A DNA stretch of 64,000 nt from NCBI RefSeq assembly GCF_900114455.1, contig NZ_FOTC01000001.1, positions 1,389,058 through 1,453,057 of the forward strand, in the 5' to 3' direction. Source of the DNA: Halogranum rubrum. GTDB lineage: Archaea; Halobacteriota; Halobacteria; Halobacteriales; Haloferacaceae. Each line of letters opens with the position of its first letter. The stretch's first letter is position 1. The position numbers were made by a program, and so were the translations under genes. Shown one piece after another: positions 53,964 to 62,949 of this stretch. The notes beneath the pieces were generated by a model that saw nothing but the letters and a program-made list of their open reading frames with translations, had not been told where the DNA came from and searched no databases.

Positions 53964-54698
53964 CTACCGCAGGTCGACGGCCATCATCACTTCGTCGACG
54001 TAGTCGCCGTTCATCTTGTAGTGGTCCTTTCGGACGGCTTCGGTCTCCCAGCCACGGGCTTCGAGGAAGGCGATTGCCTCTTCGTTGGTCGCCGGAACGC
54101 TGTTGTAGAGTTTCTCGAACTTGTGGTCGCGTGCCCAGTCGGTGCCGCGTTCGAGGAGTCTGCTTCCGATACCGTGACCGCGGTGTTCCGGTCGGAGACC
54201 CACGGTGAGAACGGCCGTGTGGCTCAGTTTCTCGGCTTCGGGCAGGTCGAGGTGAACCCAGCCGACCACGTCGTCTTCGACGGTGGCGACGAAGAACATC
54301 CGCGAACGGACGTCGTTGTGCCGGAGGATGACCTCTTCGTGGTCGATGACGTCGGCGACGGTTTCGGCTTCGATGTACGTCCCCTCCTCCGCGACTTCGT
54401 GAATCGCGTCGACGAGTCGGTCCAAATCGACCTCCTGCGGGAGTCGAATCGTGAACTCGGTGCCGTCTGCTTCGTGAACGTGTGCCTCTTCGTCTTCGTA
54501 GGCGACCTGTACCTTGTCGCCTACCTTCCTGATGTAACCGTCGCGTCGCAGGATGGTGAGGTGTGTCCCGAGCGCCGCCGGGTCGAGTCGGAGCGCCCGT
54601 CGTACTTCGTCCTCGCGGACGGTTCCGTTGCTCTCGATGTAGTTGTAGATGTCCTTACGGTCCTTGTTTCCGATGCTGAGACTCTCCGTTATTTCCAT
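53964..54698 (-). CDS. HTH-GNAT acetyltransferase
   Basis: 244 residues. The first 75 are a winged-helix domain (DIYNYIESNGTVREDEVRRA, then LGTHLTILRRDGYIRKVGD), followed by GNAT: VEDDVVGWVHLDLPEAEKL, then VGLRPEHRGHGIGSRLLERG for acetyl-CoA, and FLEARGWETEAVRKDHYKM. Haloarchaea use such proteins as protein or small-molecule acetyltransferases; the added HTH suggests DNA-bound action or autoregulation. The ATG at 54698 has a TATA element 27 bases upstream. Confidence 0.88.
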   Translation of the reverse strand: MEITESLSIGNKDRKDIYNYIESNGTVREDEVRRALRLDPAALGTHLTILRRDGYIRKVGDKVQVAYEDEEAHVHEADGTEFTIRLPQEVDLDRLVDAIHEVAEEGTYIEAETVADVIDHEEVILRHNDVRSRMFFVATVEDDVVGWVHLDLPEAEKLSHTAVLTVGLRPEHRGHGIGSRLLERGTDWARDHKFEKLYNSVPATNEEAIAFLEARGWETEAVRKDHYKMNGDYVDEVMMAVDLR

Positions 54699-54721
54699 GT
54701 CCCTTGTTACCACGCTCCAGT

Positions 54722-54732
54722 ACATAATAATT
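54722..54732 (-). promoter_or_regulatory. Promoter of the HTH-GNAT gene
   Basis: AATTATTATGT on the minus strand, preceded by ACGAAC, gives a leaderless start at 54698. Confidence 0.55.
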
Positions 54733-54771
54733 GTTCGTGATAGAGAAGGCAGACAGTCCGGATACCCGACG

Positions 54772-55173
54772 TCAACGACGCGGAGGAAGACACGTCTGCA
54801 GTTGGACCGTGTCGTGGACGTTGTGCGTCTTGAGTAGCATCTCCGCCGTCTCTCGAATCGAGAACGACGCATCTAGGTCGACGCCGTAGCACCGCGCGTA
54901 CAGGTCGAACCAGTCGTTCAGCGCGCGGTGGAGGAGACGCAGTTCCTCGCCCGAGAACTCGACGTCCCACGCGGCGGTTCGGGCCTCGATGTAGAGGGCG
55001 ACCACCGGGCCGACACCGTCGCGAGCGTACCGGAGCGCTCGCTCGTCGGCCTCGTCGGGGTGCGGAGCGTCGAACGACTCCCGCGTGACCCGTGCCTCGT
55101 CGGCGAGGTCACGGATACGGTGGACGTACCCAGAGTGTCGAACTCCCTCGTCGCCGTCGGTCACTTTACTCAT
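54772..55173 (-). CDS. Conserved helical protein in the ETF operon, unknown
   Basis: 133 residues, all helical and charged (GYVHRIRDLADEARVTRESF, then GEELRLLHRALNDWFDLYA). It has one Cys in YARCYGVDLDAS and another near the end (TCLPPRR) but no cofactor motif. It is the fourth gene of the ETF operon, six bases after fixCX, so it is made with the electron-transfer proteins; an assembly or regulatory part is likely but untested. Confidence 0.65.
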   Translation of the reverse strand: MSKVTDGDEGVRHSGYVHRIRDLADEARVTRESFDAPHPDEADERALRYARDGVGPVVALYIEARTAAWDVEFSGEELRLLHRALNDWFDLYARCYGVDLDASFSIRETAEMLLKTHNVHDTVQLQTCLPPRR

Positions 55174-55179
55174 CGTCGT

Positions 55180-56850
55180 TCACCCCTGTGTGAACTCGAC
55201 ACCTTTGCCACCGCGCGGGTGGTTCCACTCGGTGTCGGCGACGATAGCGCAGGTTCCGCACTCGACGCACGGTTGGGTGTCGAGGCTCACGACGCGTTCC
55301 TCGTGCCCGTTCGTCTGCATCGTCTCCTCTCGGTAACAACCGCCCCCGAAGTTCACCGCACTCACCGGACAAGCCGTGACGGCCGCGCCGCTGGCTTCGA
55401 AGGAGTTGTCTCGAAGCTTGATGTGGGGGTTGCCGATGTCGGTGTCGTAAGTCAAGTCGCCGATGCGCTCCTCCAGACTCGGCGGTTCGACCGTGTTCTC
55501 GTCGGTCACTGGCGTCCCCAGTTCCTCGGCGATAACCGTCGGGAGGGTGACGTACGGCGTCCGCGTGTCCGGGACCATCATCGACAGCGCAGGCGTATTG
55601 TAGAGTCGCTCCAACTGGCCACCCAGCAGACGGACACCGATTCGACCCACCGACGACGTGAGAAGCGAGTCGGTGAGATTCGCCACCGCGCCGCGTTCGC
55701 CGACGGCGCTCACGGCGTCGTAGCCGCGGGGCCGAAGTTTCTGCATCACACCCTCGGCGCGGAGTTTCTGTGCGTAGAGTTCGCCCGCCGTCTCGGGGCT
55801 GTTGCGTGACTTCGCCTCCGCGAACGCCTCGGCGGCGAGCGCACCCGCCGACACGGCGTGGTTCATCCCCTTGATGATCGGTCCCTGTGCCTGCATCTGT
55901 CCCGCGGCGTCGCCGACGACGACGAGTCGGTCTTTGTGCGGTTCGCGCAGCGCCACCTTCTTCGAGTCGGGGACGAGTTTCGCCGAGTACTCTATCTCGG
56001 TGTAGTCGTCGCCGAGCCACTCCGCGAGGAGCGGATGCGTCAACAGACCGTCCAGCAACTCGTGTGGTTCGGCCTGCTCGGCGACGAGGCTGTCGAGGTG
56101 GAACACCGTCCCGATGGAGAGCGACTCTTGGTTCGTGTAGAGGAACCCGCCGCCACGAACGTCTTGGAACAGGTCGCCCGAGAACAGGTGGGCCACACCT
56201 TCGCCTTCGCCGATGCCGAACCGTTCCGTGATGACGTCGCCGGGGACGTCAACGACGGCTTTGACACCTTGGAACCACTGCTCGGGGTGCTCCCAGTTCA
56301 TGAGTCCCGCGTCGCGGGCGAGTTCGGAGTTGACGCCGTCGGCGGCGACGACGATATCAGCCGTGATGGGGTCGAGTTCGTCGCAGGTGACGCCGACGAT
56401 GCGGCCGTTCTCCCGCAGGAGGCCGTTCACACGGACACCACTGAGAAGCCCACCGCCAGTCTCGCGCGTCTTCTCGTGGACCCGTTCGGCCAGCCACGAG
56501 TCCATCTTTCGCCGGAGGACGGCGTCGGACCACTCGGTGTCGTGTTCGTGGAGGTCCGTCAGGTCGAACGTCTTCACGTCCCGGCCCGCGACGTTGTGGA
56601 GGAAGTACTCCGTGATGGGACGCTCTGCGGCCTCCTCGCGGAAGCCGGGAAACAGGTCGTCGATAGTGTAGGGCGCGGACTCCTCGGCGTAGATGAGTCC
56701 ACCAGAGACGTTCTTCGACCCCGCTTCGACGCCGCGTTCGAGGACGAGCGTTTCGACGCCGTAGTTCGCGAGTGTCGCCGCCGCGGCCGCACCGCCCGGC
56801 CCCGCACCGACGACGACCGCTTCGTAGTGTTCCTGTCCAGTGTCGCTCAT
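55180..56850 (-). CDS. fixC: ETF:quinone oxidoreductase fused to FixX-type ferredoxin
   Basis: 556-residue flavoprotein that takes electrons from EtfAB and passes them to the quinone pool. VVVGAGPGGAAAAATLANYG binds FAD and VVVGDAAGQMQAQGPIIKG is the second FAD motif. The last 100 residues are a fused FixX-like iron-sulfur domain with CPVSAVNFGGGC, then CVECGTCAI and WNHPRGGKGV. Elsewhere FixC and FixX are two proteins, or ETF-QO is one. It overlaps etfA by four bases (ATGA). Confidence 0.9.
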   Translation of the reverse strand: MSDTGQEHYEAVVVGAGPGGAAAAATLANYGVETLVLERGVEAGSKNVSGGLIYAEESAPYTIDDLFPGFREEAAERPITEYFLHNVAGRDVKTFDLTDLHEHDTEWSDAVLRRKMDSWLAERVHEKTRETGGGLLSGVRVNGLLRENGRIVGVTCDELDPITADIVVAADGVNSELARDAGLMNWEHPEQWFQGVKAVVDVPGDVITERFGIGEGEGVAHLFSGDLFQDVRGGGFLYTNQESLSIGTVFHLDSLVAEQAEPHELLDGLLTHPLLAEWLGDDYTEIEYSAKLVPDSKKVALREPHKDRLVVVGDAAGQMQAQGPIIKGMNHAVSAGALAAEAFAEAKSRNSPETAGELYAQKLRAEGVMQKLRPRGYDAVSAVGERGAVANLTDSLLTSSVGRIGVRLLGGQLERLYNTPALSMMVPDTRTPYVTLPTVIAEELGTPVTDENTVEPPSLEERIGDLTYDTDIGNPHIKLRDNSFEASGAAVTACPVSAVNFGGGCYREETMQTNGHEERVVSLDTQPCVECGTCAIVADTEWNHPRGGKGVEFTQG

Positions 56851-58559
56851 ACTTGGTCACCTCCGTCAGTCGCGGCCGCATCGTCACCCGCCGCCTTCGC
56901 CTCGGCGAGTTCGAGGTCGAGTTCGCCGTCCTGTAACGCCTTCGTCAGTCGTGGCAGCACCTCGAAGAGGTCACCCTCGACGAAGTAATCCGAGAAGTCG
57001 CGGATTCGTGCCTCGGGGTCGGTGTTGATGGCGACGATGGTCTCCGACTCGTCCATCCCGACTTTGTGCTGGACCGCACCCGAGATGCCCACCGCGATGT
57101 AGAGTCTCGGCGCGACCACCTGTCCCGTCTCGCCGATTTGGCGGTCCTCGTGGGTGTACTGTTCGACGTGCCCGTCGAACTGGTACGAGCCAGTGACGAT
57201 ACCTCTGGAAACGCCGACTTCGGCGTCCTCGAAGGCGTCGGCGAGGTCGAGTGCGAGTTCCATCCCCTTCGTCGGGTTCGCGCCGATACCCCGGCCGACG
57301 GCGACGATGACCTCGTGACCCGTCAGGTCGATACCCTCGTCTAACTGGTCGTGGTCGGTGACGGAGATGGTGAACCAGTCGTCGTCGAGAGTGGCCTCGT
57401 GGTGGACGACGTCGCCCTCGCGGTCGGAGTCTGGCTCCGGTATCTCGAAGCTTCCCGGGATGACAGAGCCACCCTGCGGGTGGAACTCGCGTCGTGGATT
57501 GTCGAGACAGAGAATCGTCGAGTATTCGAACCCAGAGAAGTCCGGGCGTTTCATGTGCAGGACGCGCTCGAACGTCTTCTTCTCGCCCGCCACGCCGGTC
57601 TTGACGGGGTTCGAGATGACCGTATCCTCGATGTAGAGCCCCGAACAGTCGCTCGCCAGCCCGGAGTCGAGTTCGGCTTGGACCAGTGCGGAGAGGTCCC
57701 GACCGTTGTTCGTCGCCGGGAAGAGCACGTACCGTGGTTTGTCGTAGTCGCGCCAGTCCTCGTCGCGGCCGCCGGTGACTTCGCCGCCGTCGTGACTCGC
57801 CCCGGCGCGGGCCATATCGCAGAATATCTCGCAGAAGGGGGTGTGCTGGAACCGGCGCAGGCGCTCGTCCTCGTGGACGACGACGACGTCCGCACCGTAG
57901 GCGATTACGTCGTCGGTGTGTTTCGATACGTCGTCGCCGATGAGTACCGCGACGACCCGTTCGTCGGCGTCGTAGTCGTCGTTGTAGTCGTCCATCAACT
58001 CGCGGGCCTTCCCGAGCATCTCCTTCGAGACGTCGACGAGTTCACCCGCTTGCGTCTCACAGTAGACCCACATGTCGCGATAGGTTCCATCCTGTAGCGC
58101 GCGGACGTGACGCTTGTCGGCGGTCGGATGCGAGAGGTCCGGATGTTTCTCCTCGGGCGGGAGTTCGTCTTCGAGTTCGACGTCCTCGCCGTCTCCCTCT
58201 TCGCTTCCCGCCACGGAGTCGATACGGCTCTGGATGAGTCGCGTGACGCCGCCCCTGTCCTGTCCGGCCTCCTCGCGTTCGAGGAGTGTGCGGAGTTCGT
58301 CGACGTCCTCGATAGATTGGACGGCGTTGCCGACGTCTGCGGTGGACATCTCGTCGAGATTCAGCGACCCCACGTCGACGTCCTCGTCTTCGTGTTCGTA
58401 CTTCTCGATACGGCTCTCGATGAGTGCGACTGCACCGGGGCGGTTCTGGCCCGTTTTCTCCTTGTCCAGGATGGCGTGCAACGCGGCGATGTCGTCGACG
58501 TCCTTGATGGCCGGGCCGAGTTCCGCCATCTCGTAGTCGTTCGGGTCGAAGTCGGTCAT
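56847..58559 (-). CDS. etfA: Electron-transfer flavoprotein alpha subunit with N-terminal duplicated extension
   Basis: 570 residues, roughly 250 longer than typical EtfA. Residues 165-530 are the ETF fold (VYCETQAGELVDVSKEMLGK, ARLYIAVGISGAVQHKVGM-like: VAPRLYIAVGISGAVQHKVG; TIVAINTDPEARIRDF for FAD). The first 160 contain two copies of a helical-hairpin unit: 15-54 (DVDDIAALHAILDKEKTGQN) and 77-116 (DVDELRTLLEREEAGQDRGG), separated by acidic linkers. The extension is not part of the known fold. The ATG at 58559 lies two bases after etfB ends. Confidence 0.9.
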   Translation of the reverse strand: MTDFDPNDYEMAELGPAIKDVDDIAALHAILDKEKTGQNRPGAVALIESRIEKYEHEDEDVDVGSLNLDEMSTADVGNAVQSIEDVDELRTLLEREEAGQDRGGVTRLIQSRIDSVAGSEEGDGEDVELEDELPPEEKHPDLSHPTADKRHVRALQDGTYRDMWVYCETQAGELVDVSKEMLGKARELMDDYNDDYDADERVVAVLIGDDVSKHTDDVIAYGADVVVVHEDERLRRFQHTPFCEIFCDMARAGASHDGGEVTGGRDEDWRDYDKPRYVLFPATNNGRDLSALVQAELDSGLASDCSGLYIEDTVISNPVKTGVAGEKKTFERVLHMKRPDFSGFEYSTILCLDNPRREFHPQGGSVIPGSFEIPEPDSDREGDVVHHEATLDDDWFTISVTDHDQLDEGIDLTGHEVIVAVGRGIGANPTKGMELALDLADAFEDAEVGVSRGIVTGSYQFDGHVEQYTHEDRQIGETGQVVAPRLYIAVGISGAVQHKVGMDESETIVAINTDPEARIRDFSDYFVEGDLFEVLPRLTKALQDGELDLELAEAKAAGDDAAATDGGDQV

Positions 58560-58561
58560 GG

Positions 58562-59443
58562 TCAGTCGTCCCCCGTCGCTTCGGCGGTTCCTGTAGCCCC
58601 AGCAGCGAGCGGTTGCATCGCCTCCAGTACTTCGGTCATCTCTTCGCGACTCGTCGGCGACACCATCGTCGCCTCCCGCTCTGCGGGTGCCTTCGGAATG
58701 GGGTCCACCGACGAGACGATGGTCGGCGACCCGTCGAGTCCGATGTAGTCCGGGTCGACGTTGATGTCTGCGTGGTCCCAAATCGTGAGGTGGTCCTCGA
58801 AGTTCTCCGCGCGCTCTCGGGTTTCGGCGCGGAGGTCTTTCAGCGTGAGTCGGTGGCTCGCCGACCGATAGCTGGGAACGAACTCCGGGTCGGCGACGAC
58901 GAACGCCGGGAACGACGCTTCGACCGTCTCTATCTCCTCGATGTCTCCCTCGACGAGTCGTTTCGCGCGGAGCGTCCCCGCCTCCTCGTCGACGTCGAGC
59001 GAGACGACGTGGGTGATGATGGGCATGTCGAGACACCAGCAGGTCTGCGGTCCGGTGTGGCCCGTCTCACCGTCTGCCGTTTTGAACCCCGCGAACACGA
59101 GGTCCGGTGTGCCCAGTTTCTCGATAGCCGCGCTGAGCGTGATAGACGTCGCCCACGTGTCGGCGGCGGCCATCTCCCGGTCCGAGATGAGATACAGGTC
59201 GTCGGCGTACACCGACGCCATCCCCTCGCGGAGGACGTCTTTGTAGCCCGGCGGTCCCATACTCATCAGCGTGACGTGCCCGCCGTGACGGACGCGCGTC
59301 TGCAACGCGGCTTCGAGCGCGAACTGGTCGTTCGGGTTCATCACCGTCGGCGTCTTCCCCCGTTCGAGATGGCCGTTCTCGTCGAACGAGACCTGTCCCT
59401 CTCGGAAGTCGGGAACGCCTTTCGTCAGGACGACTGTGTGCAT
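58562..59443 (-). CDS. etfB: Electron-transfer flavoprotein beta subunit
   Basis: 293 residues. It partners EtfA and binds a nucleotide or second flavin. MHTVVLTKGVPDFREGQVSF starts it; NPNDQFALEAALQTR and VFAGFKTADGETGHTGPQTC follow, the last being the bifurcation-type pattern G-x-x-x-x-D-x-x-T-x-x-x-x-P typical of FixA-like beta subunits. First gene of the operon etfB-etfA-fixCX-unknown. With FixCX next to it, electron bifurcation from NADH to quinone and ferredoxin is possible, as in FixABCX. Confidence 0.92.
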   Translation of the reverse strand: MHTVVLTKGVPDFREGQVSFDENGHLERGKTPTVMNPNDQFALEAALQTRVRHGGHVTLMSMGPPGYKDVLREGMASVYADDLYLISDREMAAADTWATSITLSAAIEKLGTPDLVFAGFKTADGETGHTGPQTCWCLDMPIITHVVSLDVDEEAGTLRAKRLVEGDIEEIETVEASFPAFVVADPEFVPSYRSASHRLTLKDLRAETRERAENFEDHLTIWDHADINVDPDYIGLDGSPTIVSSVDPIPKAPAEREATMVSPTSREEMTEVLEAMQPLAAGATGTAEATGDD

Positions 59444-59475
59444 TGGTATCTTCCCCTCTGAGTAGTGATAGCACG

Positions 59476-59489
59476 AATTTATAATAATA
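59476..59489 (-). promoter_or_regulatory. Promoter of the ETF operon
   Basis: TATTATTATAAATT on the minus strand, preceded by ACGAAC, a BRE-like element; it lies within an inverted repeat ACGAA/TTCGT (59472-59494). Leader of about 10-15 bases. Confidence 0.6.
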
Positions 59490-59590
59490 GTTCGTACGGT
59501 ATTTGTGTCACGATTGGCAGCGTCGGTACTCAGTCAGCGAGCGAGAGAGCCGAAAGGAGAGGGTGTCGACAGACGAGCGGCGAGTTAGAG

Positions 59591-59959
<369 letters not shown>

Positions 59960-60017
59960 CTATTCCGGTCGAAAGCTGTCGTCGCCTACTTGTCTACCCG
60001 GCCCCTCCGACCAGCCG

Positions 60018-60497
60018 ATGGAACTCCTCGCACTCGTCGCACTAGCCCTCCTCGTCGTCGGAGTCGTCGGCAGCGTCGTCCCGTTGCTCCCCGGTGCGCT
60101 CTGCTCGCTCGGCGGCGTCTATCTCTACTGGTGGGTGAGCGGTTACACCGTCCCCGGGCCAGTCGTGCTCGTCGGTCTGACACTGCTCGGCGTCATCGCA
60201 CTCGTCGTGGACTACTTCTCCGGTCCAATCGCGGCCCGTGCAGGTGGCGCGTCGCTGGCGACGACGGCTATCGCTGCCGTCGTCGGGTTCGCACTGTTCT
60301 TCGTCGCCGGCCCGTTCGGCATCCTCCTCGGCATCGCGGGAACCGTCTTCGCCATCGAGTTCTACCGAAACGACGACGTCGACGCGAGTCTCCGAACGGC
60401 CGCCTACGCGACGGTCGGCGTCCTCGCCTCCTCTGCCGTTCAGTTGGTGCTGACGGCGGCGATGCTCGCGGTGATGCTCGTCGTGGTGTATCTGTAG
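60018..60497 (+). CDS. DUF456-family membrane protein
   Basis: 159 residues, six hydrophobic segments. LLVVGVVGSVVPLLPGALCS is the family start, followed by LVVDYFSGPIAARAGGASLA and GPFGILLGIAGTVFAIEF. DUF456 proteins are widespread in bacteria and archaea with unknown function. The ATG at 60018 matches the family. Confidence 0.85.
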   Translation: MELLALVALALLVVGVVGSVVPLLPGALCSLGGVYLYWWVSGYTVPGPVVLVGLTLLGVIALVVDYFSGPIAARAGGASLATTAIAAVVGFALFFVAGPFGILLGIAGTVFAIEFYRNDDVDASLRTAAYATVGVLASSAVQLVLTAAMLAVMLVVVYL

Positions 60498-60546
60498 CAG
60501 AAGTAGAAGCGGTAGAAGAGAAGAGACGGGGAGCGACGCAGTGACG

Positions 60547-62262
60547 CTATTTGTGCGTCCAGTAGACGACCGACTCGTCTCCGTTCTGCTCGTCGACGCG
60601 TACGAAGCCGATACGCTCGAACTGGACGACTTCGTCCACGTCGGCGTCGGCGAAGTCGGGTTCGGCCTCACCCGTGACGTCACCCTCGGCAGTTCGCATC
60701 GTCACCGAGACGGTGTCGTCGGCGGGCACCCAGTGAATCACGTCGACACCCTCGTCGCGGACGGCGCTGATATCGTCGCCGGTGTACTCGAACGCGTCGC
60801 GAGTGTGGCGGACACAGCCGTAACCTTTCAGCCAGATTCGCTCGCCGTTGGCGGGGACGTCTTTCGACTCGACGCGGACCGCGCCGGGGACGGGGATGTG
60901 TCGGCGGCCACGGTCCTCGTGGTCGGGGTGGAGCGGCGGTTCGCCAGCCTCGGGTCCGCCGACGACGGCCTTCTCGACACCGTCACGGACGAGGAAGTAG
61001 CGGTCGGACGCGTCGTCGACGATGTCGCGGTTGTTCGCGTAGATGGTCGACATCGCGAGGTCGACACCACTCGTGGACATGCCGAGTCCGACCATCGCGT
61101 CGACGATGGCCGACCCGTGGATACCGCGGCGACGGAGACTCTGGATGGTGGGCGCGCGCGGGTCGTCCCACCCGTCGAGTTCGCCGTCCTCGATGAGTTT
61201 CTTAATCGTCGACGTGGACATCTTGACCCCGTACTCGTCGACCTGGACGTGGCCCCAGTGCAAGACTTCAGGATACTCCCAGTCGAAGTAGTCGTAGACG
61301 AACTGCTGGCGCTTCGCGGAGTCCTGCAGGTCGATACCGCGGATGATGTGGGTGACGCCCGTCAGGTGGTCGTCGACGCCGGACTGGAAGTCGAGCATCG
61401 GCCACGCGCGGTAGTCTTCGGCTTCCTCGCGCGGGTGCGGCGTGTCGACCATGCGGAAGGCGACCCAGTCACGGAGTGCGGGGTTCTTGTGCTCGATATC
61501 GGTCTTGACGCGGAGCACCATCTCGCCGGAGGCGTAGTCGCCGTCGACCATCGACTCGAACTCGTCGATGACGGTTTCCGTGTCCTTGTCACGGTGCGGG
61601 CAGGGCTTCCCGCTGTTCTTCAACTCCGAGAACTCCTCGCCGCCGCAGGAGCAGGTGTACGCGCCGCCCATCTCGATGAGTTCGCGGGCGTGGTCGTAGT
61701 ACGTCTCGACGCGGTCGGAGGCCTTCATGACCTCGTCCGGTTCGAAACCGAGGTACTCGATGTCCTCTAAGATTGCGTCGTATGCAGAGAGGTCAGGGCG
61801 CTTCGTCTCGGGGTCGGTGTCGTCGAAGCGGACCAAGAAAGACCCGTCGTACATCTCCTTGTACGTCCCGATGACGGCGGGCATGCGGGCGTGGCCGATG
61901 TGCCACGGGCCGTTCGGGTTCGGCGCGACACGCATCCGAATCTCGTCGTACGCCTCGACGTTCGGCAGGTCGGGGAGGAGTTGGTCGTCCTCCTCGTCTT
62001 CAGAGTCGAGTTCCTCCAACTCCTCGGGAGCGAGTTCGCCGAGTCGCTCGCGCTTCTCGTCGACGCTCATCCCGTTGACTTCGCTGACGACGCCGCCGAC
62101 GATGCCGGGCACCTCACTTCCGTGGGGTCGGAAGTCGGGGTTGTCACCCATCAGCGGTCCCATGATGGCACCGACGTCGGCGTCGCTGTCGTGTTTGAGA
62201 GCGTTGAACAGAGCGTGTTTCTCCGCCTCCGCTCGAACGCGTTCGCGTAAGTCGTCGTCCAT
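60547..62262 (-). CDS. gltX: Glutamyl-tRNA synthetase
   Basis: 571-residue archaeal GluRS of the GlnRS-like subtype. The signature HIGH is at 121-124 (GPWHIGHARM); KMSKS appears as KMSTSTIKK. LVRFDDTDPETKRP lines the active site, and the C-terminal part is the beta-barrel anticodon domain. In archaea it charges tRNA-Glu and, non-discriminatingly, tRNA-Gln is handled by an amidotransferase. The insertion TCSCGGEEFSELKNSGKPCP looks like a zinc knuckle. ATG at 62262. Confidence 0.95.
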   Translation of the reverse strand: MDDDLRERVRAEAEKHALFNALKHDSDADVGAIMGPLMGDNPDFRPHGSEVPGIVGGVVSEVNGMSVDEKRERLGELAPEELEELDSEDEEDDQLLPDLPNVEAYDEIRMRVAPNPNGPWHIGHARMPAVIGTYKEMYDGSFLVRFDDTDPETKRPDLSAYDAILEDIEYLGFEPDEVMKASDRVETYYDHARELIEMGGAYTCSCGGEEFSELKNSGKPCPHRDKDTETVIDEFESMVDGDYASGEMVLRVKTDIEHKNPALRDWVAFRMVDTPHPREEAEDYRAWPMLDFQSGVDDHLTGVTHIIRGIDLQDSAKRQQFVYDYFDWEYPEVLHWGHVQVDEYGVKMSTSTIKKLIEDGELDGWDDPRAPTIQSLRRRGIHGSAIVDAMVGLGMSTSGVDLAMSTIYANNRDIVDDASDRYFLVRDGVEKAVVGGPEAGEPPLHPDHEDRGRRHIPVPGAVRVESKDVPANGERIWLKGYGCVRHTRDAFEYTGDDISAVRDEGVDVIHWVPADDTVSVTMRTAEGDVTGEAEPDFADADVDEVVQFERIGFVRVDEQNGDESVVYWTHK

Positions 62263-62285
62263 TATCGGTCCATTCCGCCTGCCGC

Positions 62286-62293
62286 GTAAAAAC
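62286..62293 (-). promoter_or_regulatory. Leaderless promoter of gltX
   Basis: GTTTTTAC on the minus strand, centred 27 bases before the ATG. Confidence 0.6.
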
Positions 62294-62441
62294 GAGTGGG
62301 GATTGGCAGTCGCTCTTCGGTGTGGTTTCAGTATGAATGGGACAACGTAGTTGGTTGATGGCGGTGCTGTCTGTCGGGTGGCTGTGTTCGATGTGTTCGA
62401 ATCGTTGCGTGTCCTCCGTTCAGTTTGGCCGTCGTCTGTCA

Positions 62442-62533
62442 GGCGGTGCGAGCGTCGGTGGTATACAGTTCGTCGATTATCGATTATCGATTGTCGATTG
62501 GCGGGCGATGCAGGCGTCGGTGGTATACAGTTC
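62442..62533. repeat. Direct repeat with internal 7-base tandem array
   Basis: GCGTCGGTGGTATACAGTTC occurs at 62452-62471 and 62514-62533. Between them lie CGATTAT twice and CGATTGT, CGATTGG. This local array may be an iteron-like protein site or a slippage product. Confidence 0.75.
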
Positions 62534-62689
62534 AGCGGGTGGTCGTACAGCGGTACGTCCGTCAGTGCTCAGATTGGTATGTTACTGTGATACACGGTAG
62601 CACCGCACACTAAATAAATCTTTTGCAGATTTGTCGACTGTCAGAGTATAAAGAATATTAGTGGCTATGAACTACGGTGAGACGCTAGT

Positions 62690-62920
62690 ATGGAGACGAT
62701 GGAGACGCTGGAGACGACGAGCACCGACAGAGCCGAAATCTATCTCGCCGCACAGACGATGTTGCTCGCTCTCGGCGTGGGGATGTACGCTATCGACGCG
62801 GGATTCGCGGCGGATGGCGGTGCCGTCGTCGTCCTCGGTTTTCCCATCGGCGCCTTCGCCTACGGTGCGCTTCGTCTGTTTCTCAGGTGGACCGGCCTGG
62901 ACATCGAGTCATTCGACTGA
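62690..62920 (+). CDS. Small membrane protein, A-type (first, diverged)
   Basis: 76 residues, two hydrophobic segments. It shares the pattern RAEIYLAAQTMLLALGVGMY with the A-type proteins at 62950 and 63517 (IELLLTVHAMLLALGVAVY), and lies directly before them, but has a longer polar start (ETMETLETTSTD) and no following B partner. Promoter TATAAAG at 62647-62653. Confidence 0.6.
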   Translation: METMETLETTSTDRAEIYLAAQTMLLALGVGMYAIDAGFAADGGAVVVLGFPIGAFAYGALRLFLRWTGLDIESFD

Positions 62921-62949
62921 CTTTTGTCACAGCGGGGTCAGGTCGAAGC

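Larger units (their letters stand above)
62263..62689. other. 427-base gene-free gap between gltX and the small membrane-protein array
   Basis: Two imperfect 30-base direct repeats (62442-62471 and 62503-62533, the last 20 bases identical) and, between them, four copies of a 7-base unit (62474-62501). Several short frames exist here but none has the codon bias or amino-acid composition of a protein. A TATA-like TATAAAG (62647-62653) suits the gene at 62690. Confidence 0.65.

Noticed and set aside
60541-61770. 409-residue open frame on the plus strand
   Set aside because: Antisense to gltX with its HIGH and KMSTS motifs.
62337-62613. Short plus-strand open frames upstream of the membrane-protein array
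   Set aside because: They run through direct and tandem repeats in three frames, with no codon bias.
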